Positions 21,891 through 31,212 of a stretch of 35,318 nt of DNA are shown piece after piece. The notes under the pieces were generated by a model, which ran no database searches, was not told the origin of the DNA, and saw only the letters and a list, made by a program, of their open reading frames with translations. Within the stretch, counting starts at the first letter, position 1, and each line of letters begins with the position of its first letter. Origin of the DNA: JBBDNV01 sp040877415. Lineage in GTDB: Bacteria; Planctomycetota; Planctomycetia; Pirellulales; PALSA-1355. The position numbers and the translations under genes were made by a program. Where the stretch lies: the NCBI GenBank assembly GCA_040877415.1, contig JBBDNV010000045.1:1-35318 (forward strand), in the 5' to 3' direction.

Positions 21891-23093
21891 CTACTGCTTG
21901 GCGGCCGTGATGACAATTTGCCCATCCCCCAGCGTAACCGACAAGCCAATTCGCTCGACCGCCGTGCGCAGCGCCGCGCCGGGCGTGGTATCCGAGAGCT
22001 TTACGGTGATGGGCGTTCGGCCTCCCTTGCCGCCCTTGGCCAGCGCCGCTTCGTCGAGCCTGACCGGCACGCTCGCAACGTCGGCGATGAACGCGGCGAA
22101 CTGCGCAAGCGGCACGTCGGTGAACTCGACCCGTGCCAGCGAAATCGACAGCCGTTCGTCGATCTCCTCGCGCTTAAGCCGACTCGGTTGGGCGGCGGCG
22201 TCGCGAATCCCGGCGGCGTCGGCAGGTTCGCCATCCAGTGGCACGGGCTCCTGCGGCGCGACGTTGCCGGGGGACGACGCCGATTGGGGCGTCAAACGCG
22301 CGTCGCTGTCGGCCTCGGCGCCGCCCGCCAGCTTGAGCGGGGAACGAATCGACTCCAGCTTAAGCGACGGGCCGGGCTTTCGCGGCTGGGCATCCGGCGC
22401 TTGTTGGGCGGCTGCCGGCGCGGGCGAATGTGGATCGGCAGCCTCGGGCGCGGCGCGGGTTGCCGTCGCGGCGGCCGAATCCGTGGACGCTTGCGTCGCG
22501 GCTGTCGCGGTTATAGCTGTCTGCCGCGGCGTCTCGGCCGGCGGCCCGACCGATTGGGAACTTTTTGCTGCGGGCGCTGCGGCCGCAGCGGTCGGCTCTG
22601 GCGCTTGCTCGACGGACGATGCGTCTCCCAATGGAGCATCGGCCACGATCGGCGCGGGCGATTGCGCGGCCACCACGAGCCAGACAGCGGTGCCCAGCAC
22701 AACCCCTCCCAACAGACCGCTGCTCAACAGGATCCAGTCTCGTTGAGCACGGGCAACGGCCATTGCAAATAACGTGGGCGCCCGGGCGGCGAAAACGGGC
22801 GGCGATCGCGGCGGAAGTGCCGGCGGAATCGCGGCGGCCGCGACCTTCCGAATCGCGGGCTTGACGGGGCGCGGTTCACTGGGCGGGGCTGCCGGCTCGG
22901 ACGCCGCGGACACGGTGGCCGGTAGCTCACCCGGCGAACTGTCGCCGCTCCCCGGGCCCTTCCAGCCGACAGGCGGCACGACGTGCACCATGCTTTTGCA
23001 CTTGGGACAGGACAGAATGTGCCCCATCACCGACTCGTCCTTGACGACCAGTCGGGCCTTGCACGTCGTGCATTGAATGGTGAACAGTTCCAC
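21891..23093 (-). CDS. Zinc-ribbon single-pass membrane protein with STN-like C-terminal domain
   Basis: The product is about 400 residues if read from the GTG at complement 23091-23093, giving MELFTIQCTTCKARL. The N-terminal zinc ribbon has four cysteines (C8, C11, C29, C32) in CTTC...CPKC. A proline-rich stretch leads to one membrane segment (about 120-144, WILLSSGLLGGVVLGTAVWL), then a long Ala/Pro/Thr linker. The last 85 residues (ISLARVEFTDVPLAQFAAFI to GQIVITAAKQ) resemble the short secretin/TonB N-terminal domain. An upstream in-frame ATG at 23183 would add 30 basic residues and is less likely, though no ribosome site supports either. I associate this arrangement with planctomycetes but cannot assign a function. 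It follows the pseudokinase gene on the same strand and may be co-transcribed with it. Confidence 0.72.
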   Translation of the reverse strand: MELFTIQCTTCKARLVVKDESVMGHILSCPKCKSMVHVVPPVGWKGPGSGDSSPGELPATVSAASEPAAPPSEPRPVKPAIRKVAAAAIPPALPPRSPPVFAARAPTLFAMAVARAQRDWILLSSGLLGGVVLGTAVWLVVAAQSPAPIVADAPLGDASSVEQAPEPTAAAAAPAAKSSQSVGPPAETPRQTAITATAATQASTDSAAATATRAAPEAADPHSPAPAAAQQAPDAQPRKPGPSLKLESIRSPLKLAGGAEADSDARLTPQSASSPGNVAPQEPVPLDGEPADAAGIRDAAAQPSRLKREEIDERLSISLARVEFTDVPLAQFAAFIADVASVPVRLDEAALAKGGKGGRTPITVKLSDTTPGAALRTAVERIGLSVTLGDGQIVITAAKQ

Positions 23094-23218
23094 GGCCAGA
23101 AAAGGTTCCGGTGTCGCGAAGCGGGCCGGTCGCAGTTCCTTCAGTATAGTGTCTCGCCGGTGGCGTAAAGGGTGTTTCGGCACCAGTATTCGGTCTTTTT
23201 CGCGGACTTGACGGGGCC

Positions 23219-26167
23219 CTAGAAACCGGCCGGCAGCTTGTCGCCCCGCTTTCCGGCTGCCTGGCGAGTCGTGATGAAAACGGCCTCGCTTCCGCTGTCG
23301 TCGGGCTTGATGACATACACCAGTTTGCCGTCGGGATTTGCCAGCCTGAGCAGTTTGCGCAGGATCGCGTCGGCCGGCTGATCGCGCTCGTCGACGTTAT
23401 TAAGCGCCTTGTTCTTGGTGATTCCCTCTAACTGCAAATCGGAGCCGAGGATCACGATCTCGATCTCCAACTCCCGTGACAAGATGTCGATCGCCCGATC
23501 GAGCGACTCGCGCGGGAAGCTGAGCGAAATTCTTTTCTGGAGCATCTCGGCGACCGAGTGGGACGGGGCCGGGGCTGGCGTAGTTGCCGCCGCCCCTGGG
23601 GCAACTCCCGACGATTCCAAAAGCGTCAATTCGGCTCCCATCACCAGGTTGTGCGCGGCGCTTTGCGGCAGGTAGGCTCGCAACACGACCTGATCGCCCT
23701 CGACCCCGCCGCGCGTGAATTCCCGCGCCAGCTCGAGCATGCGCGGAAAGCGGTTAATCACCAGCCGCCCGTACGGATCGAGCTCGAGCGACGCGACGTG
23801 TGTTTCCACGCGGCCGGGGATTTTCTGATAGCGCGACTGCAAGATCTCCAACAGCTCGAGCGGCCGGCGGTCGACGGGCGCCACGGCGCGGAACTCGACG
23901 AACAGCTCCTCGCCCACGTGCGCGCTGACGAGCACGGCTTCGATGCTCTCGTCGAGAAACTCGCGGATCGGACCTAGCAATGGCGCCAGGTGGCCGGCCA
24001 GCAGGCTCTTGCCGTCGGTGAGCAGATAGCTGGGGGTAAACAGCAGGGTCACGTGCCGCTGGTCGTCGGAGCTGGCCAACAGCCGTTCGACGCCCCTTTG
24101 CAACAGGGGCGAACCAGCGGACTCGATGATCTGCTTCATCATCGCGTCCGGGGCAATCGCCACGACGCGTCCTGCTCCCGATGCGGGAAAATAGTAAGCC
24201 TGCTCGCGGCCCGCGAAATACTTTTTTCCCCGCTGCTCCGCGGAAGCCGGCTGGCCCCAGGCCGCCAGCAGCGTGGCGGCGGGTATGTCACGAGCCAGCC
24301 GCATCACCAGCGCGGCTTGCGGCACGAGCAATTCGCCGGGAACAAAGGCCACGGTCAACTGTTCGACGTCTCCCGGCTCGACTCCCAACGTCGAGCGGAG
24401 CTCGGTCTCGACCCACTTGCCGCCGGGCCCCAGCGCGTCCAGGAGTTTTGACCCCTCGGGCGTGTCGAGCAGCTCCGCCAGCCGCAGGACCAAGACAACC
24501 TGCGTCCCGCTGGGCAGGTACGCCACGTCCAGCGGCCGGCCGGCCGTGGGCGATACCCACAGGGTTTGACCGTCGTCATCGACCACGTTGACGGCCGGCG
24601 CCGACGTCGCCGCGCCGGGCTCCGAATCGGCGGGCGCCCTCAAGCCCGCTTCGCCCTCCGAGTGGTCCTTCGACTCCTCCGGCGACACCTCGCTGGCCGG
24701 GGCGGTTGGCGCGTTGTCGCTTTTGCTCGACGTCGTGTTCGCCATCCTTTCGCTGCGGTTGGCCAGGACCGCGCCGGCGACCACCAGCGCCACAACCACC
24801 AGGCCGGCGCCGATGCTGATCCATGCGCTCTTTGACAATCGCCGCTCGGGCAGCGTGCCGAGGGACGCCGCGGGATCGGTGGTCACCACGAGCGGCATAT
24901 CAATCGCGGCCTGGCGGCTCGACGATTTGTCTCGTCTGGCGGTGCCGACAAAGATGGCGGGTTCGATTTCCACGGCCCCCGTCTGCGGCCCGACCACGCT
25001 GGGCGTATCGCGACCGCCGCTCTCGACAGCGGGCGGCAGGCTTTGCGAAGCCAGGGGCGCTTGGCCGGCCTGGCGCGGAGGCGATTGCCATTCGGGGGCT
25101 TGCCAGGCGCCATAGCCCGGCGCGAGCCCGCTTGGGTCCCGCTTCGGGGGATGGCCCCCCCGCTGCTTGTGCCCGGCTGTAAACGGCGCCAACAGGTGGG
25201 CCACCTGGCTTGCCGTTTGACAGCGCAGCAGGGGATCCTTGGCCAGCATTTCGGCCACCAGGTCGGCCAGCTCCTCGGGGATTTCGGGATGGAGCTTGTC
25301 GAGCCGTTGCGGAAATTCCGCGCGTTGTCGCGCGCTTTTCTGCTGGGGAGTTCCGCCGGCGAACACAGGCCGGCCGGCGACGAGCTCAAAGAGCGTGCAG
25401 CCCAGGCCGTAAATGTCCGTAAGCGGCGTGGCCGGCTCGCCGGCATCGGCCAGCTCCGGCGCCAGGTAATCGACCAGCGGCAATTCCCGGCGATTCAACT
25501 GGCCTTCGGTCGGCACCAGGGGAAACTGCAACAGTTTTGCGGTTCCGCTGGTATCGATCCAGATGTTCCGCGGGCAGACGCTGCCGTGCACAAGGTGTTC
25601 ACTGTGCATGGCCACCAGACCCAGCGCCAGTTGAAACCCGAGCTGGCAGGCCGCCGGCCGCGCGATCCTTTGCCGCGCGCGCAGCTCCTCGAGGGATTCT
25701 CCTTCGAGGCCTTCGACGACGATAAACGTCTGCGATCGATGCCGCACGGCCCGGTACGTGCGGCTGACGTGCGGGTTTTTGACCGCGGCCGCGGCTTGAG
25801 CCAGCTCGGCCAGTTGCTCGTGCTGGTTCGCGTCGTCCGTCAGTTGGGCCAGAAACACCAAAAGCGCCTGCTGGCTGCCGTTATACGTGGCTCGATAGAA
25901 CCGCGCCAGGCGGCCGTTTTCGACGCGGTCGGTAATGACAAACGGGCCAAAGACGAACGGGCCCGGCCGACCCGCCGACAATAGCGCAGCCTGGTACCGG
26001 GTCAGCTTGCCGGTGGCCACCAACCACTCGGCAAGACTCCGCGCGTTGGCCTGCCGGGCAGCTCCCCTCAATCCGGCAAACGCCGCGTGCAGCTCCTCGC
26101 ACTCGCTCGGGGAGATCAACTCGCTGGCGGCGACCAGCTTCCAGAAGTCATCGATCGAGACGTGCAT
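23219..26167 (-). CDS. Transmembrane pseudokinase with extracytoplasmic C-terminal region
   Basis: A 982-residue protein. The N-terminus (residues 1-75, including SLAEWLVATGKLTRYQAALL) is a segment seen in planctomycete Ser/Thr kinases. A kinase-like domain spans about 75-330, but its key residues are lost: the glycine-rich loop is degenerate, the VAIK lysine is replaced (ALLVFLAQL), the catalytic HRD is HGS (H194-S196, with N201 kept), and DFG reads QFP. The APE motif (YLAPELA) and the DIYGLGCTLFEL helix remain. One membrane segment (WISIGAGLVVVALVVAGAVL) follows a polar linker. The rest, over 500 residues, should lie outside the cytoplasm; it ends with an STN-like fold (ISLSFPRESLDRAIDILSRE). 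A signalling or scaffold role is plausible. It is divergent from the TPR-glycosyltransferase operon at 26443; the 275-base gap shows no clear promoter. Confidence 0.82.
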   Translation of the reverse strand: MHVSIDDFWKLVAASELISPSECEELHAAFAGLRGAARQANARSLAEWLVATGKLTRYQAALLSAGRPGPFVFGPFVITDRVENGRLARFYRATYNGSQQALLVFLAQLTDDANQHEQLAELAQAAAAVKNPHVSRTYRAVRHRSQTFIVVEGLEGESLEELRARQRIARPAACQLGFQLALGLVAMHSEHLVHGSVCPRNIWIDTSGTAKLLQFPLVPTEGQLNRRELPLVDYLAPELADAGEPATPLTDIYGLGCTLFELVAGRPVFAGGTPQQKSARQRAEFPQRLDKLHPEIPEELADLVAEMLAKDPLLRCQTASQVAHLLAPFTAGHKQRGGHPPKRDPSGLAPGYGAWQAPEWQSPPRQAGQAPLASQSLPPAVESGGRDTPSVVGPQTGAVEIEPAIFVGTARRDKSSSRQAAIDMPLVVTTDPAASLGTLPERRLSKSAWISIGAGLVVVALVVAGAVLANRSERMANTTSSKSDNAPTAPASEVSPEESKDHSEGEAGLRAPADSEPGAATSAPAVNVVDDDGQTLWVSPTAGRPLDVAYLPSGTQVVLVLRLAELLDTPEGSKLLDALGPGGKWVETELRSTLGVEPGDVEQLTVAFVPGELLVPQAALVMRLARDIPAATLLAAWGQPASAEQRGKKYFAGREQAYYFPASGAGRVVAIAPDAMMKQIIESAGSPLLQRGVERLLASSDDQRHVTLLFTPSYLLTDGKSLLAGHLAPLLGPIREFLDESIEAVLVSAHVGEELFVEFRAVAPVDRRPLELLEILQSRYQKIPGRVETHVASLELDPYGRLVINRFPRMLELAREFTRGGVEGDQVVLRAYLPQSAAHNLVMGAELTLLESSGVAPGAAATTPAPAPSHSVAEMLQKRISLSFPRESLDRAIDILSRELEIEIVILGSDLQLEGITKNKALNNVDERDQPADAILRKLLRLANPDGKLVYVIKPDDSGSEAVFITTRQAAGKRGDKLPAGF

Positions 26168-26442
26168 GAACGAGCACTATGCGGCGCGCATGACAACCAA
26201 AGGGCAAGATCCCGTTTGGAGACGCCTGTGGCGTTCCCCGTTCCGTGCTATCAATGTACCACGGCTGCCCGCGGCGACGCAAAGCACGCGCCTCCCGGCC
26301 GCCGCGGAGGGCGGGTATTCACCGGGCGCGGCCGTGTTGTTCTCGGCCCGCCTGGCCGTCGTGAAATTCGTCGCGATTTGGCCTATGCTGTAAGTTTGGC
26401 GCGACAAGCATCCGCGGAACCTCAATTCGGCCGAGCAAACCG

Positions 26443-28845
26443 ATGGCGACCTCGTTTGATGCCTTTTTGACGGCTTGGGACCATCATCAGGCGGGCCGTC
26501 TAGGCGAGGCCGAGGCCCTTTATCGGAAAGTCCTCGATTCCTTTCCCAACCACGCCGAATCGTTGCACCTGCTCGGCCTGATCGTGTACCAGCGCGGGCA
26601 GCACGACGTGGCCGAGGAGCTGATTAGCCGGGCGATCGCGCGAAAGAAAAATCAGCCCGCGTTCCATTCCAACCTCGGGGAAGTGTATCGGGCACAGGGA
26701 AAACTGTGCCAGGCCGAGCAGTCGCTGCGACGGGCCCTAGCGCTCGACTCCAATTCGGCCGATGCCCACAACAACCTGGGTATCGTGCTCCGCGCGCTGG
26801 GAAAGCCGGCCGAAGCGGTCGAGGCGTTCGAGCAGGCGATCCGGCTGCGCGAAGGCTTCGCCGAGCCGCACAACAATCTCGGTACGGTGCTGCAAGCGCT
26901 GGGCAAACTGGACGAGGCGATTGCGCACTACCGGCGGGCCGTCGAGGCGAATCCGCGCTACGCGGCGGCTTACAACAACCTCGGCACGGCGCTTAAGACG
27001 CGGGCCATCGAGCAATACGCGGCTGATCCGTCCCGCGGGGCTCGACCCTTGCGCGAGACGCTGGCACGGGACTCCGCGTCGGGCGAGGCGTTTCTGAAAA
27101 TGGGCTCGGTCGGGATCGACCCGGATTTCTCCGCTGCCACCGAAGCGTTCCGCGAAGCGCTCCGCTGCGATCCCAAACACACAGGCGCGCTATTGAATCT
27201 CGGCAAGCTCCTGGAAGACGCAGGCCACCTCGACCTAGCGCTCGAGCACTACGACCGTGCGGTCGCGGCTGATCCCCAGTTCGCAATGGCCTATTTCTAC
27301 CGAGCCAACGTCTACAAGGCGCTGCGACGCCACCGCGACGCGCTCGCCGGCTACCACGACGCGCTCGGCGTGCAGCCTCACAATCCCGAGGCTTACAGCA
27401 ACCTGGCGGTGCTGTGCAACCATTTGGCGCAGCCCGACCAGGCGGTCGAATACTGTCGTAAGGGTCTCGAACAAGATCCGAAGTCGGGTGCGTTATACGG
27501 CAACATGGCCACGGCCCTGGGCCACCAGGGGCGGATGAGCGAGGCCCTCGCCGCCTCGCGCAAAGCGGTGGCACTGCGGCCCGAAAGCGCGAGCGAATTC
27601 TCCAATTTGCTCTACGGATTGAATCGCGTGCCCGACTATGACCCGGCAACTCTGTTTGAGGAGCACCTGGAATGGGCCCGCCGGCATGCCGAGCCATTGA
27701 CGGCGCTGGCCGCCGCGCACACGAACGACCCCACGCCCAATCGCACCTTGCGGGTCGGGTACGCCTCCCCTTATTTTCGCGAGCACGCGGTGAATTTTTT
27801 CACCGAGCCCTTGATTACCGCGCACAATCACGGCGAATTTGAAATCTTCTGTTACAGCGACGCGCGCGACAGCGACAATGCCACCCGCCGTTTGCAGGCC
27901 GCGGCCGACCACTGGCGCGACGTGCGATCGAAGAGCGACAAACAACTGGCCGAGCTGGTGCGGGCCGACGCCATCGATATTCTGGTCGACTTGACGGGCC
28001 ACATCAACGGAAGCCGGCTGGCGGTCTTTGCCCGCAAGCCGGCCCCGGTGCAAGTCACCTATATCGGCTATCAAAATACGACCGGCATGTCGGCCATGGA
28101 TTACCGTTTGACCGACGAGCTGGCGGACCCGCCGGGAGAGACCGACAAATACTACACCGAAAAGCTGGTTCGCCTGAGCGGCGCGTTTTTCTGCTACCGG
28201 CCCGCGGACGAGGTGCCCGACGTCACGCCGCTTCCGGCGCGGCAGTCGGGACGGGTGACGTTCGGATCGTTCAACAACTTCAACAAGGTCACGCCCCCCA
28301 CGCTTCGCGCCTGGCTGGAGATTCTGGCCCGCGTGCCGGATTCGCGGCTCCTGGTGCTGGCCAGTCTCGGCGGCCACGTGGAGCGGCACATCGACGAGTT
28401 GGCCCGCAAGCGGGGTCTCGATCCCGCTCGCATCGAACTGTTTCAGAAGCGGCCCCGCGACGAGTATTACCAACTGGTGCAACAGGCCGATATCGCGCTC
28501 GATCCGTTTCCGTTCAACGGACATACGACGACTTGCGACGCGGTCTGGCTCGGCGTGCCGGTTGTCATGCTCCTGGGCCGAATGTATGCACAGCGATTTG
28601 GCGCCAGCGTGCTGGCCAACGTCGGACTCGGCGACCTCGTCGCCCGCTCGGTCGACGAATACGTCGAATTGGCCGTCGGTCTGGCCGGCGACTTGGATCG
28701 CCTGGCCGAACTTCGCTCGCAATTGCGGCCGCGGATGGCCGGATCGGTGCTCATGGACTTTCAGGGCTTTGCCCGCAAAGTCGAGGCTGCCTATCGTCAA
28801 ATGTGGGTCGCGTGGTGCGAACAAGCCAACGACGGGGGGCGCTAA
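26443..28845 (+). CDS. TPR protein with GT41 (OGT/SPINDLY-type) glycosyltransferase domain, first copy
   Basis: An 800-residue protein combining N-terminal tetratricopeptide repeats (about 1-385) with a C-terminal GT41 domain (about 400-800). In this family the TPR part selects proteins and the catalytic part transfers GlcNAc or fucose to Ser/Thr. Seen are LRVGYASPYFREHAVNFF, DILVDLTGHINGSRLAVFA, QVTYIGYQNTTGMSAMDY, the FGSFNNFNK loop (K615, matching the nucleotide-binding lysine of OGT) and NGHTT (H694), followed by CDAVWLGVPVVML. No signal peptide is visible, so it acts in the cytoplasm. The TPR array is uneven: around residues 186-235 the repeats are degenerate. It heads a cluster of four TPR-glycosyltransferases, with 15 bases to the next gene. 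The donor sugar cannot be assigned. Confidence 0.92.
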   Translation: MATSFDAFLTAWDHHQAGRLGEAEALYRKVLDSFPNHAESLHLLGLIVYQRGQHDVAEELISRAIARKKNQPAFHSNLGEVYRAQGKLCQAEQSLRRALALDSNSADAHNNLGIVLRALGKPAEAVEAFEQAIRLREGFAEPHNNLGTVLQALGKLDEAIAHYRRAVEANPRYAAAYNNLGTALKTRAIEQYAADPSRGARPLRETLARDSASGEAFLKMGSVGIDPDFSAATEAFREALRCDPKHTGALLNLGKLLEDAGHLDLALEHYDRAVAADPQFAMAYFYRANVYKALRRHRDALAGYHDALGVQPHNPEAYSNLAVLCNHLAQPDQAVEYCRKGLEQDPKSGALYGNMATALGHQGRMSEALAASRKAVALRPESASEFSNLLYGLNRVPDYDPATLFEEHLEWARRHAEPLTALAAAHTNDPTPNRTLRVGYASPYFREHAVNFFTEPLITAHNHGEFEIFCYSDARDSDNATRRLQAAADHWRDVRSKSDKQLAELVRADAIDILVDLTGHINGSRLAVFARKPAPVQVTYIGYQNTTGMSAMDYRLTDELADPPGETDKYYTEKLVRLSGAFFCYRPADEVPDVTPLPARQSGRVTFGSFNNFNKVTPPTLRAWLEILARVPDSRLLVLASLGGHVERHIDELARKRGLDPARIELFQKRPRDEYYQLVQQADIALDPFPFNGHTTTCDAVWLGVPVVMLLGRMYAQRFGASVLANVGLGDLVARSVDEYVELAVGLAGDLDRLAELRSQLRPRMAGSVLMDFQGFARKVEAAYRQMWVAWCEQANDGGR

Positions 28846-28860
28846 AGCGACCGATCAACC

Positions 28861-31128
28861 ATGGCCGACATTCTCGAAACGCTGCAAGCCGGCTTGGATC
28901 ATCATCGGGCAGGGCGGCTGACGGAAGCCGAAAAGTTCTACCGCCGCGTGCTCGAAATCCACCCCAGGCACGCCGGCGCGGCGCATCTGCTGGGGCTGAT
29001 CGCCTTTCAGGTCGGACGCCACGACCTGGCTCTCCAATGCGTCGAGAAGGCCGTCGAGTTTGACGCGTTTCATGCCCCTTATCGCGTCGACCTGGGGGAA
29101 ATCTATCGCGCCTTGCACCAGCTTCCCGAGGCGATTGCCTCGTATCGCAAAGCGATCGAACTGAACCCCAAGATCGCAAGCGCCCACACGCGTTTGGGCA
29201 CGCTGCTGGAGTCAACCGGCCACCGGGCGGAAGCCCTCGAGTCCTACCGCAATGCGGTGGCGCTCGATCCGGCGTCGGCCGAGGCGCATGCCGCGCTGGG
29301 CTTCGCCCTGCTGGCCGAGGGACAGTTACCCCAATCGCAGGCGTCGCTGGAAAAGGCGGCGCAGCTAGCGCCCGACAACGCGGAGGTCTATTTCCGGCTC
29401 GGCCGTTGCCTGCACGTCCAGAACAAGCTGCTGGACGCGATTGCCTGCTACCAGAAGGTGGCCAGGCTGCAAGCGGATTCTCACGCGGCGCACTACCAGT
29501 TGGGCTGCGCGTATCAGGCGCGCGGACAACTGGATCATGCGGCGACGCACTACACCAAGGCGCTTGAGCTGGCGCCGCGCCTGGCCGAAGCGCACTACAA
29601 CCTGGCCATCGTGCGGCGCGACCAGGGGCGCCCGCAGGAAGCTCTCATCGGCTTCAAAAACGCCTTGGAGTGCGACAGCGACATGGTCGACGCGCACCTG
29701 AGCCTGGCCAATCTCTACATGACGAATGAGCAGCCCGATGAAGCGGCGACCGCCGCGCGCCGCGCCAGCGAGCTGCGCCCCGAGTCGGCTTCGGCCGCGG
29801 CCCACCTGGCCCGGGCGCTGCAGCTTCAAGGCGATATGCAAGGGTCCATTGCCGCGTTTCGCCGCATCGTCGAATTGGACCCCGGCGACGCGGCCGCGCA
29901 CAGCAATTGGATCTACGCCCTCAACGCCGATCCCGCCGTCGACGCGCAGGCGCTCGCGGCCGAACATCGCGCCTGGGCTGAGCGCCACGCCGAACCCCTG
30001 ACGGCGGCGGCCCGCCCCCATAGCCGCGATCGCACGCCCGAAAAGCGGCTGCGGATCGGCTACCTGTCGCCCCATTTTCGCGAGCACGCCGTGAGCTTCT
30101 TCAGCCTGCCGCTGTTGGCCGCGCACGATCACGGGGCCTTCGAGGTTTTCTGCTATGCCGACTCCAACCTATCGGACCAGATCACCGAGCGGTTCCGGCA
30201 GTCGGCCGATCATTGGCGCCCGATCGCGGGGTTGACGGACTCGGCCGCGGCAGACCTGGTGCGCGAGGACGCCGTCGACATCCTCGTGGACTTGGCGGGT
30301 CACATCGGCGAAAACCGCCTGCTCATCTTCGCCCGCAAACCCGCGCCGATTCAGGTCACTTACCTGGGCTATCAGAACACGACCGGAATGTCGGCCATGG
30401 ACTACCGGCTTTCCGACGCGCACGCCGATCCGCCGGGGACCGACGCCTTCTACAGCGAAAAGCTGGTGCGGCTGCCGCGCAGCTTCTTCTGTTACGCCCC
30501 GCCCGAGCCGTCGCCCGAGGTCAATCCCCTTCCCGCGCTCGAAGCGGGAGGCGTCACGTTCGGATGGCTCAACAGCATGATGAAAATGACGCCCGAGGCG
30601 ATTCGTACCTGGGCCAAAATCCTCACGGCCGTCCCTGGGTCGCGATTGATCGTCCTGGCATATCGCCCCGGAGTGTTCGAACAGCGGGTGCGCGAGGCGA
30701 TGACCCGCTTCGAAGTCGACCCGGCGCGGGTGGAAATCGTCAGGTGGTGTGGCCAGGATGAATACCTGCGGCTGCACCACAGGATCGACCTGGCCTTGGA
30801 TTCATTCCCCTTGAACGGACACACGACGGTCTCGAACGCCCTGTGGATGGGCGTGCCGTCGGTGGTTCGCGAGGGAACGACGTACGCCTCGCGATTCGGC
30901 GGCACGGCCTTGATCAACCTGGGGCTCGACGATCTCATCGCACGCTCGAGCGACGACTACGTGCGCATCGCCAGCGGTCTGGCCGGCGACTTGCCGCGCC
31001 TGGCCGAGATGCGCTGCGGACTACGCGCGCGCATGAGCGCGTCGCCGCTCATGGATGCCGCGGGCTTTGCGCGCTATGTCGAACACGGCTATCGACAGAT
31101 GTGGCGCGCGTGGTGCCGGCGCGCGTGA
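28861..31128 (+). CDS. TPR protein with GT41 (OGT/SPINDLY-type) glycosyltransferase domain, second copy
   Basis: A 755-residue paralogue of the preceding gene. TPR units fill about 1-375, starting from the shared module HHRAGRLTEAEKFYRRVLE. The GT41 part shows RIGYLSPHFREHAVSFF, DILVDLAGHIGENRLLIFA, QVTYLGYQNTTGMSAMDY and NGHTT (H654). The lysine loop has diverged to FGWLNSMMKMTP, keeping the lysine at 575 while losing the FGSFNN pattern of the first copy. The two copies are therefore unlikely to be fully redundant. The gene starts 15 bases after the previous stop without a clear ribosome site, suggesting coupling. An 84-base gap with an eight-T tract (31172-31179) follows. Confidence 0.92.
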   Translation: MADILETLQAGLDHHRAGRLTEAEKFYRRVLEIHPRHAGAAHLLGLIAFQVGRHDLALQCVEKAVEFDAFHAPYRVDLGEIYRALHQLPEAIASYRKAIELNPKIASAHTRLGTLLESTGHRAEALESYRNAVALDPASAEAHAALGFALLAEGQLPQSQASLEKAAQLAPDNAEVYFRLGRCLHVQNKLLDAIACYQKVARLQADSHAAHYQLGCAYQARGQLDHAATHYTKALELAPRLAEAHYNLAIVRRDQGRPQEALIGFKNALECDSDMVDAHLSLANLYMTNEQPDEAATAARRASELRPESASAAAHLARALQLQGDMQGSIAAFRRIVELDPGDAAAHSNWIYALNADPAVDAQALAAEHRAWAERHAEPLTAAARPHSRDRTPEKRLRIGYLSPHFREHAVSFFSLPLLAAHDHGAFEVFCYADSNLSDQITERFRQSADHWRPIAGLTDSAAADLVREDAVDILVDLAGHIGENRLLIFARKPAPIQVTYLGYQNTTGMSAMDYRLSDAHADPPGTDAFYSEKLVRLPRSFFCYAPPEPSPEVNPLPALEAGGVTFGWLNSMMKMTPEAIRTWAKILTAVPGSRLIVLAYRPGVFEQRVREAMTRFEVDPARVEIVRWCGQDEYLRLHHRIDLALDSFPLNGHTTVSNALWMGVPSVVREGTTYASRFGGTALINLGLDDLIARSSDDYVRIASGLAGDLPRLAEMRCGLRARMSASPLMDAAGFARYVEHGYRQMWRAWCRRA

Positions 31129-31212
31129 GTGCCGGGAAAACGAATGGTTTGATGCGCGCGGTCCGGGCCTGTTTTTTTTACGGCGGCGCTTGACGGCCTC
31201 CGACAGTTTCGC

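Noticed and set aside
21822..22772. 316-codon plus-strand frame over the zinc-ribbon gene
   Set aside because: Low-complexity Gly/Arg translation opposite a gene with a clear zinc ribbon, membrane segment and C-terminal domain.
31160..31180. Possible terminator between the GT41 and GT9-like genes (eight T residues after GC-rich sequence)
   Set aside because: The GC-rich part GGTCCGGGCC cannot form a stem with a proper loop, so intrinsic termination is not supported.
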